A DNA stretch of 64,000 nucleotides from Gordonia polyisoprenivorans (GTDB lineage Bacteria; Actinomycetota; Actinomycetes; Mycobacteriales; Mycobacteriaceae), in NCBI RefSeq assembly GCF_017654315.1, contig NZ_CP072203.1:620001-684000 (forward strand), read 5' to 3'. The translations under genes and the position numbers were made by a program. Positions 53,622-63,314 of this stretch are shown here, piece by piece. The notes under the pieces are model-generated. The model searched no databases. It saw only the letters and a list, made by a program, of their open reading frames with translations, and was not told the origin of the DNA. The first letter of the stretch is position 1; each line of letters starts with the position of its first letter.

Positions 53622-54786
53622 GTGGACTAGGGTGCGGCTCGGAGATCTCATTGAGGTCTACAACTCTCAGAGGAGGCCAATTAAGTCGACGGACCGCGTG
53701 AGTGGCGAAACCCCATACTATGGGGCAAGTGGAGTGGTTGACTCGGTCGACGGCTACACCCACGAGGGTGAATTTCTGTTGATTGCCGAGGACGGGGAGA
53801 ATCTCAGATCGCGTTCGACGCCGATCGCGTTTCGCGCAGACGGAAAGATCTGGGTGAATAATCACGCTCATGTGGTGACAGGAAAGTATTCGTTCGATAC
53901 GAGGTTTCTGGAGCATGCTCTCGCGTTGAGCGATATCTCTGGATACTTGACCGGTAGTGCACAGCCGAAGCTGTCGAGAGCGGCTATGGAGTCCATTGCC
54001 TTGACTGTGCCACTGCCCAGTACCAGAAAGGCCATCGCCGAAGTCCTCGGCGCCCTCGACGACAAGATCGTGGCGAACGGTCGTGTCTCCAGGCGGGCAG
54101 CGGAACTGGCCGCCTCATCGTTCGGCGAGTCGTTCTCAACGACTTTGGAGAATGCGAATTCCCTGGCCGAGCTTTTCGCCAAAGGGCAACTTGAATACGG
54201 TGATGGATACCGGACCAAGAAGTCAGAACTCGCGATGTCCGGTTTCCGGATCATCCGTGCCGCCGATGTGAAGGATTCGGTGGTTCGTTTGTCGGGTTCG
54301 GACTTTGTCTCGGCCGCCTTCTCCCGGCAGATGGGTAGGAAGGTGGCGCTGCCTCGAGACATCGTGCTCACCACGAAGGGCACAGTTGGAAGAATTGCGA
54401 TTGTGCCTGAGTCAGTCGGAAATGCGGTTTACAGCCCGCAGTGCTGCTACTTCCGACTGCCAGAGGCCTCGGCATTGGACTATGGGTACCTGGTCGGTTG
54501 GTCTCTCAGTGACGATATTCAGCGTCAGCTGGCTTTGGTCATGCATAAGAGCGACATGGCGCCCTATGTGAATCTCAAAGACATCGGGTCACTGTCTATC
54601 CCTGTTCCAGACGAGGCCACGCAACGTCGAATTGGCGCTGAACAGCGCGCCTTGATTGAGCTGCAGCACGCTTGCTCGGCGGAGAACGAAGCTCTCGCCC
54701 ACACCCGCGACCAACTCCTCCCCCTCCTCATGTCCGGCAAGGTAACAGTCAAGGAAGCTGAGGAAGAGGTCGGCGGGCTGGTCTGA
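53614..54786 (+). CDS. hsdS: Type I restriction-modification, specificity subunit
   Basis: A 390-aa protein with two target-recognition domains, each followed by a conserved helix. The first half begins GEWTRVRLGDLIEVYNSQR and ends LPSTRKAIAEVLGALDDKIV. The second ends IPVPDEATQRRIGAEQRAL and LLPLLMSGKVTVKEAEE. It determines the two halves of the DNA site for HsdM and HsdR. Codon use is less GC-rich than in hsdM, as often seen where specificity genes are exchanged. ATG at 53614 overlaps the end of hsdM. Confidence 0.92.
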   Translation: MGEWTRVRLGDLIEVYNSQRRPIKSTDRVSGETPYYGASGVVDSVDGYTHEGEFLLIAEDGENLRSRSTPIAFRADGKIWVNNHAHVVTGKYSFDTRFLEHALALSDISGYLTGSAQPKLSRAAMESIALTVPLPSTRKAIAEVLGALDDKIVANGRVSRRAAELAASSFGESFSTTLENANSLAELFAKGQLEYGDGYRTKKSELAMSGFRIIRAADVKDSVVRLSGSDFVSAAFSRQMGRKVALPRDIVLTTKGTVGRIAIVPESVGNAVYSPQCCYFRLPEASALDYGYLVGWSLSDDIQRQLALVMHKSDMAPYVNLKDIGSLSIPVPDEATQRRIGAEQRALIELQHACSAENEALAHTRDQLLPLLMSGKVTVKEAEEEVGGLV

Positions 54787-54836
54787 CGCCGAGGTCGAGC
54801 GAATCCCGTCAGAGTGTCAGAGTCGGAGGAGGTGAG

Positions 54837-56600
54837 ATGAACACAGTCGATCTCGTTGCGCGTTTGCGCAGGTTATGGACCGACCTCACACAGGTGGAGG
54901 TCAAGTCGGCGGCGGGCGGTCTGCCCAAGGACGTCGTGGAGTCGCTAAGCGCATTCGCGAACGGAGACGGCGGAATTCTGCTCCCCGGGCTCTCCGAAGC
55001 TGACGGGTTCGCGCCGGCGCCCGGCTTCAACGTCCGGGCGATGCGTGACGCGTTGGCCACGGCCTGTGCCGACCAGATGGAGCCACCGCTGCGGCCGGCG
55101 ATCGAGATCGAGGAGTTCGAGGGCGCGCTCATCGTCCGAGCGGACATCGACGTGATCGACCCGCTGGACAAGCCGTGCTACGTCAAGATGCGCGGTCACC
55201 ATCAGGGCTCGTTCACCCGCGGCGGCGACGGTGACCGCGTCCTGTCCGCCTACGAAGTTGCCCAGCTGCTGGCCAACCGCACGCAGCCGAAGCACGACCT
55301 CGAACCGATCACCGACGCCACGCTGGACGACCTCGACAGCGAGCTCGTCGATCGACTGATCCGCCGGGCCCGAGATCGGCATCCGCGGACCTTTCGCAAT
55401 CTGGAAGCCAAGGAGGCGTTGGCGCGACTGAACGTGGTCACCCGTGTCTACGGTCAGTGTGTGCCAACCCTGGCCGGCGTCATCTCGCTCGGCAACTACC
55501 CACAGCAGTTCCTCCCGCAACTCTTCGTCGCCGTCGTCGTGTCACCAGGCATCCAGATCGGCGACCAGTCCCCCGACGGAGTGCGGTTCCTGGACAACGT
55601 GACCGTCGACGGTCCGATCTCCGACATGGTGGCGACCGTGGAGGAGGCGCTGCGTCGTAACGTGCGCAAGGCGGCGGTCGTGAAGGGTCTCTACCGCGAG
55701 GACCGCTACGACTACCCGCTGGACGTCATCCGCGAACTCGTCGTCAACGCCATCATGCACCGGGATTACAGCCCGGCATCGCGAGGCATGCACGTCCAGA
55801 TCGAGCTCTACCTCGATCGACTCGTCGTCAACAGCCCCGGCGGACTGTTCGGCGATGTTTCTGCACGCTCCCTTGGCACGGCAGAACAACGCTCGTCGTC
55901 TCGAAACGCCGCAGTGGCCAAGCTGCTGGCTGACATTCCGGTCGACGCACACAGCAACGAGTCGATCGGGGAGAACCGTGAAAGCGGACTTCCCAACGCG
56001 ATGCGGTCGCTGCGTCAGGCAGGCATGAGTCCAGCGCGATTCGACGTCAGCCCCGGACATGTGCGGGTCACTGTGACTGGACATGGCCTTCTCGGTGTCG
56101 ACGTGACCGAGTGGATCAGCAGCCTCGGCGAAGCTGATCTGACGTCGACCCAAGATCTCGCACTAGCAATGGCGCGGGTGACCGGGCGGGTAACCAACGT
56201 CATGCTGCAGGCGTGGGGTCTCGATCGGCTCGCGGCCGGTTCGGCGCTGCGAGATTTGGTGGACCGGGACTTGTTGGTGGTCATCGGTGGCAAGCGGTAC
56301 GCGAGCTATCAGCTGTCGGATCGGGCTATCGCGGTGGCAGAGTCACCGATGTCCCATAAGCGTTCAGCCGATTCGTCGTACTCGAGCACAGAGGGGATAG
56401 CCGCCGACCTCGATGCTGTCGAACAGGCCATAGGCACGGGCCATGTGACCGCCCGCGCCATCGAGGCCGCACTGGGAATGAACTATCGGGCGGTCCTACG
56501 CCGCCTCACCAAACTAATCGACGCGGGCCGTGTCCAGCGAATCGGGCAGCGGCACAGCAGTCGTCAGACATATCGACTCACGAATGAGGACTCAAAATGA
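54837..56600 (+). CDS. AlbA_2 (Schlafen-like) ATP-binding protein within the restriction operon
   Basis: A 587-aa protein. The N-terminal AlbA_2/Schlafen-like domain (about 1-140) has TQVEVKSAAGGLPKDVVESL and FANGDGGILLPGL. A middle GHKL-ATPase-like part follows (YPLDVIRELVVNAIMHRDYS, about 300; YLDRLVVNSPGGLF), and a C-terminal winged helix (about 520-587; ALGMNYRAVLRRLTKLIDAG). It lies between hsdS and hsdR, with a GGAGGAGGTG ribosome site, and overlaps hsdR by four bases, so it is made with the enzyme. Related proteins occur in other type I loci as optional, uncharacterised extras. It could sense nucleic acid or nucleotide and control restriction. Confidence 0.75.
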   Translation: MNTVDLVARLRRLWTDLTQVEVKSAAGGLPKDVVESLSAFANGDGGILLPGLSEADGFAPAPGFNVRAMRDALATACADQMEPPLRPAIEIEEFEGALIVRADIDVIDPLDKPCYVKMRGHHQGSFTRGGDGDRVLSAYEVAQLLANRTQPKHDLEPITDATLDDLDSELVDRLIRRARDRHPRTFRNLEAKEALARLNVVTRVYGQCVPTLAGVISLGNYPQQFLPQLFVAVVVSPGIQIGDQSPDGVRFLDNVTVDGPISDMVATVEEALRRNVRKAAVVKGLYREDRYDYPLDVIRELVVNAIMHRDYSPASRGMHVQIELYLDRLVVNSPGGLFGDVSARSLGTAEQRSSSRNAAVAKLLADIPVDAHSNESIGENRESGLPNAMRSLRQAGMSPARFDVSPGHVRVTVTGHGLLGVDVTEWISSLGEADLTSTQDLALAMARVTGRVTNVMLQAWGLDRLAAGSALRDLVDRDLLVVIGGKRYASYQLSDRAIAVAESPMSHKRSADSSYSSTEGIAADLDAVEQAIGTGHVTARAIEAALGMNYRAVLRRLTKLIDAGRVQRIGQRHSSRQTYRLTNEDSK

Positions 56601-59600
56601 GCATGATCTCCGAATCTGAATGGGAAGCACAGGCATTGGAGTGGCTGGGCGACCAGGAATGGCGACCGATGCACGGTACCGACATCGCGCCAGGAACCGA
56701 GAACGGCCGCACCTCCTGGGACGACATCGTCCTACCCGATCGGTTGCTCGCCAAGATGCGGGAGCTCAACCCGGCTGTGCCGTACGAGTATCTGGTGCAG
56801 GCACGGGCAGCGATCTTGGCGCCGCAATCACAGGACGCGATCGCCGAGAACCACCGCCTCCATGAGTATCTGGTCAAGGGCTACCGCGGCATCAGTTATA
56901 TCGACCACGAGGGGCTCGAGCAGACCCCGACGATCGGGCTCGTCGGAACACGCCCCGAGGACAACGAGCTACTCGCCGTAAAACAGGTGACCGTCCGCAA
57001 CTCCGAGCACCATCGACGCTTTGATGTGGTGCTGTACCTCAACGGTCTGCCGGTCGCCTTCTTCGAACTCAAGCAAGCCGGTTCCGAGCACGCTGATCTC
57101 GCGTCTGCGCACGCCCAGCTGGAGACGTACCTCCACGAGTTCCCTATGGTGTTTCGCTTCACGGTCGTATCCGTGATCAGCGACGGGATCACCGCCAAGT
57201 ACGGCACACCATTCACCCCGCTCGAGCACTATGCGCCCTGGAACGTCGACGACGACGGGACACCGGTCACCACCGGCCACGCGACGGATCCAGACAAGAT
57301 GGGTCTCGAACTCGAGTACCTAATCGACGGTGTGTTCAACCCGGAGCGGTTTCTGCAACTTCAACGCAACTTTACCGCGTTCGACACCGGCGCTGACGGG
57401 TACGTCAAGCGAATTGCCAAGCCGCATCAGTACTTCGCGGTCACCAAGGCGGTGGGCAACACAGTTGCGGCGGCGGAGAGCACTGGTAAGGCCGGAGTCG
57501 TCTGGCACACCCAGGGCTCGGGCAAGTCGATGGAGATGGAGCTCTACGCACACCTTGTCGCGCGTCAACCGAAACTCAAGAACCCGACCTTGGTCGTTGT
57601 CACCGACCGGCGGGAGCTCGATGGCCAATTGTTCGAGACGTTCAATCGCTCCGAACTCCTGGATGAGTCGCCGGTCAAGGTGACGAAGCGTGAGCAACTG
57701 CGCGATGAACTGTCGAACCGCACCACCGGTGGCATCTACTTCACCACGTTGCAGAAGTTCAGTCGCACCCAGGAAGAACGAGAAGCAGGTGCGGATCATC
57801 CGCTCCTGACCGATCGTCGCAACGTCATCGTGATCGTGGATGAAGCACATCGCAGCCACTACGACGACCTCGACGGCTATGCGAGACACCTCGCCGACGC
57901 GGTCCCCAACGCCACCCTGATCGCGTTCACCGGAACGCCGATCTCCTTTGCCGAACGCAACACCCGCGAAGTGTTCGGCCCCTATATCGACATCTATGAC
58001 CTCACGCGTGCGGTCGAAGACGGCGCCACCGTTCCGGTCTACTTCGAGCCGCGACTGATCAAGGTCGGACTCGCCGACGACGTCACCGAAGGTGATCTCG
58101 ACCGGGCAGCGGATGAGGCAACCGCCGGGCTCGACGATGCCGAGCGGGCACAGATCGAGCAATCCGTTGCGGTCATCAACGCCGTATACGGTGCGCCGGA
58201 ACGTCTCAAGTCGCTGGCCGCCGACATCGTCGGCCATTGGGACGGGCGATCCGAATCGATGGAGTGCTTCATCTCCACCCGCGGAAAGGCATTCATCGTC
58301 GCCGCCACCCGTGACATCGCGGCAAGACTGTACGAGGAAATCGTCGCGCTGCACCCCGAGTGGCATGACGACGCGGTCGACAAAGGCGTCATCAAGGTCG
58401 TCTACTCGGGCAGCGCCAAGGATCAGGGGCTGGTCGCCAAACACGTACGACGCGATGCGCAGAACAAGATCATCCAGAAACGTCTGAAGGACGCTGACGA
58501 CGAGCTGCAACTCGTCATCGTCAAGGACATGATGCTGACCGGGTTCGATGCACCTCCCCTGCACACGCTGTACCTGGACCGGCCGCTCAAGGGTGCGCTG
58601 TTGATGCAGACCCTGGCACGTGTGAACCGGACGTTCCGCGGCAAGCCGTCAGGACTCTTGGTCGCGTACGCGCCCCTCGCCGACAATCTGCAACAGGCCC
58701 TGGCCGAGTACACCGAGACCGACCAAGCCAAGCAGCCCGTCGGTCGCGACATCGACGAAGCGGTCGCGCTCACCCGGGAACTCCTCAAACAACTCGACGC
58801 AGTGTGTGCAGGCTACGACTGGCGCGCCAAGGTCAACGAGTCGGACCGCGGTTGGATGAAGGCCGCGGTCGGCCTGACCGACTATCTGAGATCTCCCGAG
58901 ACACCCGGCAACCAGGTGAATGACGACGAAGAGACACTCGGCGCGCGGTACCGCTCACTCGCAGCGAACCTAGCGCGGGCCTGGGCACTCGCAGGCGGTA
59001 AGCGGACGATGGAAGAGCTGCGGCCGACGGTCCAGTTCTATGAAGAAGTTCGAGTGTGGATGGGCAAGTTCGACGCCGCCGAGCGGCAGGCCGGGGGAAG
59101 ACCCGTACCCGAAGAGGTCAAGCGGCTGCTGTCCAAGCTGGTCGCGTCGTCCACGGCGAGTGGTGAGATCGTCGACATCTACGACGCCGCCGGCCTTCCG
59201 AAGCCGTCGCTGTCGGATCTCGGTCCCGACTTCGAGGCCAAGGCCAAAGCCGCATCCAACCCGCACCTGGCGATCGAGGCGCTGCGGGCAACACTGAACG
59301 AGGAATCTACCCGAGCCACCAAGAACAACATCATTCGACAGCGCGACTTCTCGGAACGAATCACAAAGCTGATGAACAAGTACACCAATCAGCAGATCAC
59401 GTCCGCGGAGGTAATCGCTGAACTGATCGAGATGGCCAAAGAAGTTGCTGCCGAAGGTAATCGCGGAAAGCGCTTCACGCCCGCTTTGTCGGAGGACGAG
59501 CTAGCGTTCTATGACGCCGTCGCCAAGAACGAATCGGCGGTCGAATTTCAGGGCGACGATGTTCTCGCTCAGATCGCGAGGGATTTGGTCGGCATCATGC

Positions 59601-59797
59601 AGCGGGATACGAAGTTCGACTGGACCGTACGCGACGATGTACGCGCCAAGCTGCGGTCCTCGATCAAGCGTCTGTTGGTTAAGTACAAGTACCCGCCTGA
59701 CAAACAGCCGGCGGCCATCACCACGGTGTTCGAGCAGATGGAGATGATGGCGCCGCGGTTTGCCCAACAGAACAGTCCGGTGGGTGATTATGCCTAA
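56597..59797 (+). CDS. hsdR: Type I restriction-modification, restriction/translocase subunit
   Basis: A 1066-aa motor and nuclease. N-terminal nuclease region has FDVVLYLNGLPVAFFELKQA (D..E-x-K, about 140-160). The helicase core has Walker A WHTQGSGKSMEME (about 305), DEAHRSHYDD (about 414), FTGTPIS, and later LARVNRTFRGK. The C-terminal helical part binds HsdM. Length is normal. The ATG at 56597 overlaps the AlbA_2 gene stop. All catalytic parts look intact, so the system is likely active. Confidence 0.93.
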   Translation: MSMISESEWEAQALEWLGDQEWRPMHGTDIAPGTENGRTSWDDIVLPDRLLAKMRELNPAVPYEYLVQARAAILAPQSQDAIAENHRLHEYLVKGYRGISYIDHEGLEQTPTIGLVGTRPEDNELLAVKQVTVRNSEHHRRFDVVLYLNGLPVAFFELKQAGSEHADLASAHAQLETYLHEFPMVFRFTVVSVISDGITAKYGTPFTPLEHYAPWNVDDDGTPVTTGHATDPDKMGLELEYLIDGVFNPERFLQLQRNFTAFDTGADGYVKRIAKPHQYFAVTKAVGNTVAAAESTGKAGVVWHTQGSGKSMEMELYAHLVARQPKLKNPTLVVVTDRRELDGQLFETFNRSELLDESPVKVTKREQLRDELSNRTTGGIYFTTLQKFSRTQEEREAGADHPLLTDRRNVIVIVDEAHRSHYDDLDGYARHLADAVPNATLIAFTGTPISFAERNTREVFGPYIDIYDLTRAVEDGATVPVYFEPRLIKVGLADDVTEGDLDRAADEATAGLDDAERAQIEQSVAVINAVYGAPERLKSLAADIVGHWDGRSESMECFISTRGKAFIVAATRDIAARLYEEIVALHPEWHDDAVDKGVIKVVYSGSAKDQGLVAKHVRRDAQNKIIQKRLKDADDELQLVIVKDMMLTGFDAPPLHTLYLDRPLKGALLMQTLARVNRTFRGKPSGLLVAYAPLADNLQQALAEYTETDQAKQPVGRDIDEAVALTRELLKQLDAVCAGYDWRAKVNESDRGWMKAAVGLTDYLRSPETPGNQVNDDEETLGARYRSLAANLARAWALAGGKRTMEELRPTVQFYEEVRVWMGKFDAAERQAGGRPVPEEVKRLLSKLVASSTASGEIVDIYDAAGLPKPSLSDLGPDFEAKAKAASNPHLAIEALRATLNEESTRATKNNIIRQRDFSERITKLMNKYTNQQITSAEVIAELIEMAKEVAAEGNRGKRFTPALSEDELAFYDAVAKNESAVEFQGDDVLAQIARDLVGIMQRDTKFDWTVRDDVRAKLRSSIKRLLVKYKYPPDKQPAAITTVFEQMEMMAPRFAQQNSPVGDYA

Positions 59798-60152
59798 GCC
59801 TCGATCCATCGATCAGCTTTGAAGGGTGTGGTGAGTTGTGTTGAGCGGGTGCAGGTCGGCATTGGGTGCGGGCGTGTCGCCGATCTCTGACGTCTGCGTG
59901 TTTCACCGGGCTTCGGCGTCGGGACTGGTGGGCCGGCCGGGCTAGCTTCAAGCTGGATGTTGTCGCGCGATCATGCTGTTCAACAACAGGTCTAGGGTCT
60001 CCGTCACGACAGACTCGTAAATGCCAGGAACGAGCGGATCGGTCACGATTGGGAGTAGATCACGAGTGGCCGACATCAATAGGCACAACTCGCCTTTGCT
60101 TCGTTTGTCGACTGCAGCCGTACAACGAGGTCACGGTCTAGGGTTGATACGC
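59798..60152. other. Intergenic space after the restriction operon
   Basis: About 355 bases without a convincing gene. It must hold the end of the restriction operon and the promoter of the gamma-glutamyltransferase gene. No clear hairpin, direct repeat or attachment-site-like duplication was found. Confidence 0.4.
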
Positions 60153-62114
60153 ATGCGCCGTCCACCTCGCACCACCCACCTGCTGCGGGTCGCTGCTCTC
60201 GTCGTTGCGCCCGCACTCATCTTCGCTGCCTGCTCGACCGACAACTTGGAGTCGACTGCCAAGCCCGTGACCTGCGGAGAGATCGCCACTGGCACACAAC
60301 TCGATGCCAGCGGTTCCCCGCAGCCGTCGGCCGACATCTCCACCCGCCCCGAGACGGCCACCGGCTACCGCACCGGCATGCAGCCCGTGCAGACCGAGTC
60401 CTACGCCGCCGCGACCGCCAATCCGCTCGCCACCCAGGCGGCCTGCGATGTGCTGCGGGACGGCGGTACCGCCGCCGATGCCCTCGTCGCCGCGCAAACG
60501 GTCCTCGGACTGGTCGAGCCGCAATCGTCGGGCGTCGGCGGGGGAGCGTTCGCCCTCTACTACGACGCTGCCAGCCATTCCGTCAGCGCGTTCGACGGCC
60601 GCGAAACCGCACCTGCCGCGGCCACCGAGGACTACCTGCGCTACATCAGTCCCACCGATCAGCGGGCGCCACAGCCGAACGCGCGGGCATCGGGTCGCTC
60701 CATCGGCGTGCCCGGCGCCGTCCGAATGCTCGAGCTGATGCACAACCAGTACGGGCGGACGTCGTGGAAGTCGCTGTTCGATCCGGCGATACAGCTGTCG
60801 GACAACGGCTTCGACATCTCACCCCGACTGGCTGCCGCGATCGCCGACTCGTCGAAACAACTCGCCGTCGACGACGAGGCGCGCAGTTACTTCCTCAACC
60901 CCGACGGCACACCCAAGACCACCGGGACCCGTCTAGCCAATCCGGCCTACGCCAAGACCCTCGGAGCGCTCGCCACCGACGGCGCGCAGGCGCTCTACAC
61001 CGGACCGATCGCGCAGGCCATCGTCGAGAAGTCCGGATCGACGGCCGCCGGGATGACGCCCAGCCTGATGACCACCGCCGACCTCGCCAATTACCAGGCC
61101 AAGCGCCGCGACCCGGTCTCCACCAACTACCGCGGTTACCGCATCGTCGCGATGCCCGGTCCGTCGTCGGGCGGCATCACCGTCGCCTCCACTATGGGCA
61201 TCCTGTCGAACTTCGACCTGCCGGCCATGGGACCCACCGACGTGAACCGTGACGGCGGACGGCCCAATCCCGCGGCCGTGCATCTGGTGGACGAGGCCGA
61301 ACGCCTCGCGTACGCCGACCGAGACAAGTACGTCGCCGACCCCGACTTCATACCGCTGCCCGGCCGCGGCGTGGCCACCATGCTCGACCCGGCCTACCTC
61401 AAACAGCGTGCCGCACTAATCCGCCCGAACACCTCGCTCGGCGAGGCCCAGCCCGGCAACCTGGGCGACGTCCCACTCGGCGCCTATCCTGGCACCGAGC
61501 ACGGCACCAGCCACATCACCGTCGCCGACCGCTACGGCAACGTCGCCACGATGACCACCACCGTCGAGTCGGCGTTCGGCAGCTTCCACATGGTCGACGG
61601 GTTCATCCTCAACAACCAACTCACCGACTTCTCCGCCGAACCCCGCGACGCCTCCGGTGCGCTGCTGGCCAACCGGGTGTCGCCGGGCAAGCGGCCGCGC
61701 TCATCGATGGCGCCGACGATCGTGATGAGACCCGGCACCAACGGCGCCCCGGACACCCTCGTCGGCGCACTCGGTTCGCCCGGCGGGTCGGTGATCATCC
61801 AGTTCGTCGTGAAAACACTTGTCGGCATGCTCGATTGGAACCTCAACCCGCAGCAGGCGGTGTCGATGATCGACTTCGGCACGGCCAACACGCCGGTGTC
61901 GAACGTCGGTGGTGAGCATCCGTTGGTCAACACCGCCGACGATGGCGCGAACGATCCACTCGTCATGGGTCTGCGGCAACGCGGTGAGCAGGTGTCGGTA
62001 GCCGATCAGTCCAGCGGACTGAGTGCCCTGTGGCGATCGGGAGGCGGGTGGATCGGCGGAGCCGACCCGCGTCGCGAGGGAGCGGTGATGGGGGATGGGG
62101 CGCAGGTGAAGTAG
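60153..62114 (+). CDS. ggt: Gamma-glutamyltransferase, lipoprotein form
   Basis: A 653-aa proenzyme that should cut itself before Thr452 (HGTSHITVAD) and then hydrolyse or transfer gamma-glutamyl groups from glutathione-like compounds. Marks: GGTAADALVAAQTVLGLVEP, SGVGGGAFALYY, SSGGITVASTMGI and SRSSMAP-like RPRSSMAPTIVM near 530. The N-terminus carries a signal peptide with lipobox IFAAC (Cys about 25), so it is anchored outside. The start is ATG 60153. The frame is open further upstream, but without signal-peptide features. Confidence 0.9.
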   Translation: MRRPPRTTHLLRVAALVVAPALIFAACSTDNLESTAKPVTCGEIATGTQLDASGSPQPSADISTRPETATGYRTGMQPVQTESYAAATANPLATQAACDVLRDGGTAADALVAAQTVLGLVEPQSSGVGGGAFALYYDAASHSVSAFDGRETAPAAATEDYLRYISPTDQRAPQPNARASGRSIGVPGAVRMLELMHNQYGRTSWKSLFDPAIQLSDNGFDISPRLAAAIADSSKQLAVDDEARSYFLNPDGTPKTTGTRLANPAYAKTLGALATDGAQALYTGPIAQAIVEKSGSTAAGMTPSLMTTADLANYQAKRRDPVSTNYRGYRIVAMPGPSSGGITVASTMGILSNFDLPAMGPTDVNRDGGRPNPAAVHLVDEAERLAYADRDKYVADPDFIPLPGRGVATMLDPAYLKQRAALIRPNTSLGEAQPGNLGDVPLGAYPGTEHGTSHITVADRYGNVATMTTTVESAFGSFHMVDGFILNNQLTDFSAEPRDASGALLANRVSPGKRPRSSMAPTIVMRPGTNGAPDTLVGALGSPGGSVIIQFVVKTLVGMLDWNLNPQQAVSMIDFGTANTPVSNVGGEHPLVNTADDGANDPLVMGLRQRGEQVSVADQSSGLSALWRSGGGWIGGADPRREGAVMGDGAQVK

Positions 62115-62283
62115 GTAGCGCCGGCGAAAATCGATGGCCCGCAATATAGTCGTTAGCGGTTCACCGTTTCGTCGGCTCCCATCCTCGGGCGAGATCGGCA
62201 GTTATCTTCGCGCAGCAATATCGTGTCGAGTGACGGTCGCGGAATAGTTAGGACGCGACGTCGATTCACGACGGCAATCCCAT

Positions 62284-62332
62284 GGGCACCGGCAACCGGA
62301 CGGGCAGGGTGAGGAACCTGCCCGGTGCTCAT
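62284..62332. terminator. Hairpin between convergent ggt and DUF3761 genes
   Basis: GGGCAGG (62302-62308) and CCTGCCC (62317-62323) form a 7-bp stem with an 8-base loop. Outer GCACC and GGTGC extend it after an internal bulge. It lies between two convergent genes and may serve both. Confidence 0.55.
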
Positions 62333-62394
62333 GCGCTGGCGTTGGTGCGGTTCAGCTTTCGAATCGAGCGATTAGTGTCGGCCGCGACCTGAAT

Positions 62395-62760
62395 CTAACT
62401 GCTACCAAACAGCGCGCCGAGGCTGCCGTTTCCGTCTCCGCTGTTCGCGGGCCCGGCGATGCCCCCGTGCCGAGAGCACGCTCCCTGCCGATGTTGCGCG
62501 TGGCTGTAGGTGCCGTCCTTGCATCGGAAGGTCGCACCGCCGGAGTTGCCGTCCGGAACGTGCACACATCGGCCATTGGAGTTGCGGTAGTAGCCAGATT
62601 TGCAGCTCGTAGCCTTGGCCTGGCTGGCGCCGGGAAGCGTCTGGGCATGGGCTGCGCCGAGATCACTGACCAGTGCGGGGCCGGCCAAGACGCCAAGGGT
62701 GAGGGCGATGGCTGCTGTCGCGCCCGCGAGAGCACGTCGAATGCTGTTCCTGTTCTGCAC
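62395..62760 (-). CDS. Secreted DUF3761-domain protein
   Basis: A 121-aa protein with a Sec signal peptide (AGATAAIALTLGVLAGPAL, cleavage near AHA-QT at residue 39). A Cys-rich part (CKSGYYRNSNGRCVHVP) precedes the DUF3761 motif TFRCKDGTYSHAQHRQGACS, HGGI. Many actinobacterial and proteobacterial secreted proteins end this way; the function is unknown. Start ATG 62760. Confidence 0.75.
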   Translation of the reverse strand: MQNRNSIRRALAGATAAIALTLGVLAGPALVSDLGAAHAQTLPGASQAKATSCKSGYYRNSNGRCVHVPDGNSGGATFRCKDGTYSHAQHRQGACSRHGGIAGPANSGDGNGSLGALFGSS

Positions 62761-63314
62761 CGATCAGGTGTATCAGTCTTCACACCCAAGGCTGGTATTT
62801 CTGAACCAGATTCCACCGCTCGAGGGACACTCGACGACGAGCTTGGATAGCTGGCATCGGCAAGATTTCGGGAAGTGAGGATGGGTTATCAAAGAGCCGC
62901 TGCATTGTGCATACTCCGGTATGCAGACGGTTGGCGGGAACGCGGAACTGCCGCCGCATCGTTCAGCGAGAAGTTCTGTGTGCCTGACGATTCAAAGATC
63001 GACGATCATGTGCCGAAATTCGCAAAGCGCCTGTTGAGCCGAAATGAGTGAGTGCCCGCGACCTCGAAGACCACTTGGCTGGACGCAAGAAAATGACCGG
63101 CTATTGGCACGAAACGGAGATAACCGGCGTCGCGTGCGCCCGGACCTGCGCTTGACGTCGATCGGCGCAAGGACCTGCGCCACCGACCGGACGGCCCGCT
63201 GGTTTAGTCTTTCTACAGATATGCCGAGCCCGCGCGCTTCAGGTGGTGAACTCGGTGTGGCGACGACGTCTCGATCGGCGGCGTCGCTGTTCATCGAAGG
63301 CGAAGGGGAACGTC
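62761..63314. other. Non-coding space before the MmpS-like gene
   Basis: About 550 bases with no convincing gene on either strand; codon-position bias is absent. The part 63044-63200 is open in several frames, but none looks natural. It holds the promoters of the divergent DUF3761 and MmpS-like genes. No hairpin or repeat stands out. Confidence 0.4.

Noticed and set aside
57320..58564. A 414-codon minus-strand frame inside hsdR
   Set aside because: Antisense shadow; no start context and no domain, and hsdR is intact.
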